DNA from: Deltaproteobacteria bacterium RIFCSPHIGHO2_02_FULL_40_11
GTDB lineage: Bacteria > Bdellovibrionota > JACOXK01 > 2-02-FULL-40-11
Direction of reading: 5' to 3'
Assembly (NCBI GenBank): GCA_001798105.1
Contig: MGRI01000098.1
Location: forward strand, 1 to 7,218
DNA: 7,218 bases
Shown piece by piece: positions 5,367 through 7,218 of this stretch. Both the position numbers and the translations under genes were made by a program. The notes under the pieces were generated by a model. That model saw nothing but the letters and a program-made list of their open reading frames with translations, had not been told where the DNA came from and ran no database searches. How positions within the stretch are numbered: position 1 is the first letter of the stretch; the number at the start of each line of letters is the position of its first letter.

Positions 5367-5629
5367 TGAATGTAAGACTACATGTTAAAAAAAATGATTT
5401 GGTTCAAGTTATTTCCGGAAAAGAAAAGGGGAAAACTGGAAAAATTTTACGTGCCCTTCCAAAACAATATAAAGTTATTGTTGAAAAATTAAATATGGTA
5501 AAAAAACATACGAAACCGACTCAGAAAAATCCACAGGGGGGCATTGTTCAAAAGGAAATGCCAATTCATGTGTCGAATGTAAAACGTGTTGACGTACAGA
5601 AAAAATCAACAGAAAAAACAAAAAAGTAG
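5363..5629 (+). CDS. rplX: 50S ribosomal protein L24, short form
   Basis: This 88-residue protein (87 if it starts at the second ATG) is clearly L24, an assembly initiator that binds 23S rRNA domain I near the tunnel exit. The KOW motif is VQVISGKEKGKTGKIL (14-29), followed by VIVEKLNMVKKHTKP (38-52) and GGIVQKEMPIHVSNV (59-73). After VSNV it ends in a 15-residue lysine-rich tail. Most L24 proteins carry about 25-30 further residues there, of the type GKPTRVGFR...DGKKVR, and these are missing. No frame after the stop restores them, because rplE starts 8 bases later. Two adjacent ATGs exist: 5363 overlaps the rplN stop (ATGA), while 5366 has better spacing (7 bases) to GAGG at 5355-5358. Confidence 0.96.
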   Translation: MMNVRLHVKKNDLVQVISGKEKGKTGKILRALPKQYKVIVEKLNMVKKHTKPTQKNPQGGIVQKEMPIHVSNVKRVDVQKKSTEKTKK

Positions 5630-5637
5630 GATAACTT

Positions 5638-6177
5638 ATGGCAAGACTCAAAGATAAATTTTCAAAAGAAGGTATTTCCAAATTAAAAGCAGAGCTTAAA
5701 CTTAAAAATGATTTAGAAGTTCCGCGTTTGGAAAAGATTACACTTAATATGTGTCTTTCAGAGGCGGTCCAAAATGTGAAAGTTTTAGAAAAAGCCTCGA
5801 GTGAGCTTGCAAGTATTACAGGGCAGAAACCTATTATTACAAAGGCAAAGAAGGCCATTTCGAATTTTAAATTACGAAAAGATCAACCGTTGGGTGTAAA
5901 AGTAACTTTACGAAAGCATAGAATGTATGAGTTTTTTGACCGATTGGTAAACACAGCATTACCGCGTGTTCGAGATTTTAGAGGAATTTCTCCAAAAGCT
6001 TTTGATGGTAGAGGAAATTATAGTTTAGGAATTCGTGAGCAAATTATTTTTCCAGAGATTAATTATGACAAAATTGATAAAGTTCGTGGTTTAAATATTA
6101 CAATTACAACAACTGCAAAAGATGATGCGTCTGGAAAAGCGCTTTTAAGTTATTTAGGAATGCCTTTTCGGAATTAG
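5638..6177 (+). CDS. rplE: 50S ribosomal protein L5
   Basis: A 179-residue L5, normal in length. L5 binds 5S rRNA in the central protuberance and contacts P-site tRNA and the 30S head. Blocks seen: PRLEKITLNMCLSEAVQNVK (29-48), ASITGQKPIITKAKKAISNFKLR (58-80), GVKVTLRKHRMYEFFDRL (86-103), LPRVRDFRGIS (108-118), DGRGNYSLGIREQIIFPEI (123-141) and DKVRGLNITITTTAK (147-161). The end LLSYLGMPFR is canonical. An unusual detail is NMCLSEA (37-43), where NMGVGEA is the common form, so two conserved glycines are replaced. AGGA (5628-5631) is 6 bases before the ATG. Confidence 0.98.
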   Translation: MARLKDKFSKEGISKLKAELKLKNDLEVPRLEKITLNMCLSEAVQNVKVLEKASSELASITGQKPIITKAKKAISNFKLRKDQPLGVKVTLRKHRMYEFFDRLVNTALPRVRDFRGISPKAFDGRGNYSLGIREQIIFPEINYDKIDKVRGLNITITTTAKDDASGKALLSYLGMPFRN

Positions 6178-6196
6178 ATAGGGAGAAAGTGAATTT

Positions 6197-6382
6197 ATGG
6201 CAAAAACATGTTTAATAGTAAAACAGAAGCGTCCTCAAAAATTTGAGGTGCGACAATATACGCGATGTGGAAAATGTGGAAGACCTCGTGGGTATTTGAG
6301 AAAATTTGATTTATGTCGTATATGTTTCAGAACCTTGGCGAATGAAGGGCAAATCCCTGGCGTCATTAAATCAAGTTGGTAG
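6197..6382 (+). CDS. rpsN: 30S ribosomal protein S14, zinc-binding type
   Basis: This is the short, 61-residue zinc form of S14 (often called type Z), not the roughly 100-residue zinc-free form. S14 binds the 16S rRNA 3' domain in the 30S head, next to S3, S10 and S19. The zinc ribbon is complete: CGKC at residues 24-27 and CRIC at 40-43. The surrounding motifs YTRCGKCGRPRGYLRKFDLC and CFRTLANEGQIPGVIKSSW are canonical. An extra Cys5 near the N-terminus is not part of the ribbon. The 19-base gap after rplE contains GGGAG (6181-6185), a rather distant ribosome binding site at 11 bases. rpsH begins 4 bases after the stop. Confidence 0.98.
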   Translation: MAKTCLIVKQKRPQKFEVRQYTRCGKCGRPRGYLRKFDLCRICFRTLANEGQIPGVIKSSW

Positions 6383-6386
6383 GAAT

Positions 6387-6785
6387 ATGAATACAGATCC
6401 AATTGCAGATTTTTTAACAAGAGTAAGAAACGCAAATTTAGCTTTTTTAGAGGAAACTCAAGTTCCATTTTCTAAAATGAAATGGAAAGTTGCAGGGCTT
6501 TTAAAACGAGAAGGGTTTATTCAAGATTGTAGGGAAGAAACCTTGGATGATGGGAAAAAAATCATTCGTGTGTGGCTAAAATTTGCACCCAATAGAGTAC
6601 GTGTGCTCTCTGGTTTAAAACGTATCAGTCGACCGGGACTTCGTATTTATGCAGATTTGGATGATGTCAAAAAATATCGCAGGCGCTTTGGCATGACGGT
6701 TTTGTCCACTTCGAAAGGGATTTTAAGTGATAAAGATGCTCTGCAACAAAAAATAGGTGGCGAAGTACTGTGCCAAGTATGGTAG
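6387..6785 (+). CDS. rpsH: 30S ribosomal protein S8
   Basis: With the ATG at 6387 the product has 132 residues, the normal S8 length. S8 is a primary binder of the 16S rRNA central domain and, in E. coli, the repressor of the spc operon. The N-terminus MNTDPIADFLTRVRNANLA is canonical. KVAGLLKREGFI (34-45) and GLKRISRPGLRIY (76-88) follow. The rRNA-binding C-terminal part has MTVLSTSKGILSDKDA (103-118) and ends GGEVLCQVW. An in-frame ATG at 6306 lies inside rpsN and adds 27 residues unlike S8, so it is rejected. TAGGA (6380-6384), overlapping the rpsN stop, is very close to the start, consistent with coupling to rpsN. Confidence 0.98.
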   Translation: MNTDPIADFLTRVRNANLAFLEETQVPFSKMKWKVAGLLKREGFIQDCREETLDDGKKIIRVWLKFAPNRVRVLSGLKRISRPGLRIYADLDDVKKYRRRFGMTVLSTSKGILSDKDALQQKIGGEVLCQVW

Positions 6786-6794
6786 AGGTTTAAT

Positions 6795-7218
6795 ATGTCA
6801 AGAGTGGGACAAGCAAAAATTTCAATTCCAGATAAAGTAAAAATTGAGTTCAAAGATCAAAAAGTTACAGTTAAGGGAGAAAAAGAGACCTTGAGTCGGA
6901 GTATTCCTGATTTGATCGATGTTTCCATCTCGGACAAGATTGTTGAGGTGAAACGAAAAAATAATACAACTCAAGCAAAAGCCCTTCATGGGTTAACACG
7001 CACTTTGATTTATAATATGGTTTTGGGGGTGACCAAAGGATTTGAAAGAGTATTAGAAATTAATGGGTTGGGATATAAGATTCAACCTCAAGGGCAAGTA
7101 TTGAATGTTTCTTTGGGACATTCGCACCCGATTCAATTTGATTTGCCAAAAGGCGCACACGCAAACGTTCAAGGCAATAAATTGGTTTTATCTGGGCCAG
7201 ACAAAGAAATTTTAGGAT
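6795..7218 (+). CDS. rplF: 50S ribosomal protein L6, N-terminal part (3' end outside window)
   Basis: An open frame runs from ATG 6795 to the window edge, giving 141 residues of an expected 175-180. L6 has two similar domains and binds 23S rRNA near the sarcin-ricin loop and the factor-binding site. The N-terminus MSRVGQAKISIPDKVKIEFK matches the family. HGLTRTLIYNMVLGVTKGFE (65-84) joins the domains, and VLEINGLGYKI (86-96), LNVSLGHSHPI (103-113) and VLSGPDKEILG (131-141) mark the second domain. GAGG (6785-6788) lies 6 bases before the ATG, 9 bases after the rpsH stop. In the canonical spc order rplR and rpsE would follow outside the window; that is expectation, not observation. Confidence 0.97.
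   Translation, partial: MSRVGQAKISIPDKVKIEFKDQKVTVKGEKETLSRSIPDLIDVSISDKIVEVKRKNNTTQAKALHGLTRTLIYNMVLGVTKGFERVLEINGLGYKIQPQGQVLNVSLGHSHPIQFDLPKGAHANVQGNKLVLSGPDKEILG

Noticed and set aside
5630..5637. S8 repressor site at the rplX-rplE junction, as in E. coli spc
   Set aside because: The gap is 8 bases and I could not identify an S8-type helix with the needed bulged core near the rplE start by eye.
6306..6386. Longer rpsH start at ATG 6306
   Set aside because: The extension lies inside rpsN and is unlike S8. MNTDPIADFLTR at 6387 is the family N-terminus.
1..7218. A novel accessory system, mobile element, CRISPR array or RNA gene hidden in the window
   Set aside because: The genes are almost contiguous, every one belongs to a known translation family in canonical order, and the largest gap is 22 bases. 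No space or unexplained repeat remains for such a system.

Overview
The window is a stretch of the main bacterial ribosomal-protein locus. It runs from the last codons of an elongation factor Tu gene through the whole S10 operon order and into the spc operon. All genes are on the + strand: tuf (3' end), rpsJ, rplC, rplD, rplW, rplB, rpsS, rplV, rpsC, rplP, rpmC, rpsQ, rplN, rplX, rplE, rpsN (zinc type), rpsH and rplF (cut by the window edge). Every product is recognisable from family motifs, and the order is the conserved bacterial one.

Organism: a bacterium using a standard stop set (TAA, TAG and TGA all end genes; TGG encodes Trp in conserved places). The DNA is visibly AT-rich, with lysine mostly AAA and many A-runs. 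Ribosome binding sites are GGAGG/AGGA-like. S14 is the short zinc-binding form, and tuf sits directly before rpsJ. The sequences do not look like Firmicutes or Gammaproteobacteria. A deep Gram-negative or candidate-phylum lineage (for example in or near the PVC/Omnitrophota assemblage) is only a guess.

Layout: positions 1-85 are the end of tuf and 86-107 a short spacer. Positions 108-4744 are the S10-operon block (S10, L3, L4, L23, L2, S19, L22, S3, L16, L29), with S17 following by a start/stop overlap. Positions 4998-7218 are the spc block (L14, L24, L5, S14, S8, L6). The largest gap between genes is 22 bases. Several neighbours overlap (ATGA four times, TAATG once, and a 14-base overlap of rpsC with rplP), so the region reads as one transcript with translational coupling. 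I see no internal promoter, terminator, RNA gene, repeat array, mobile element or CRISPR.

Together the products build both ribosomal subunits: the exit-tunnel and peptidyl-transferase surroundings (L2, L3, L4, L22, L23, L29, L24), the central protuberance and factor-binding regions (L5, L16, L14, L6), and the 30S head, platform and body (S10, S19, S3, S14, S8, S17). I found no previously undescribed system. The points worth a second look are small: a TTG start on rpsS, a short L24 without its usual C-terminal part, and unusual residues in conserved loops of L3, L5, L22 and S3.
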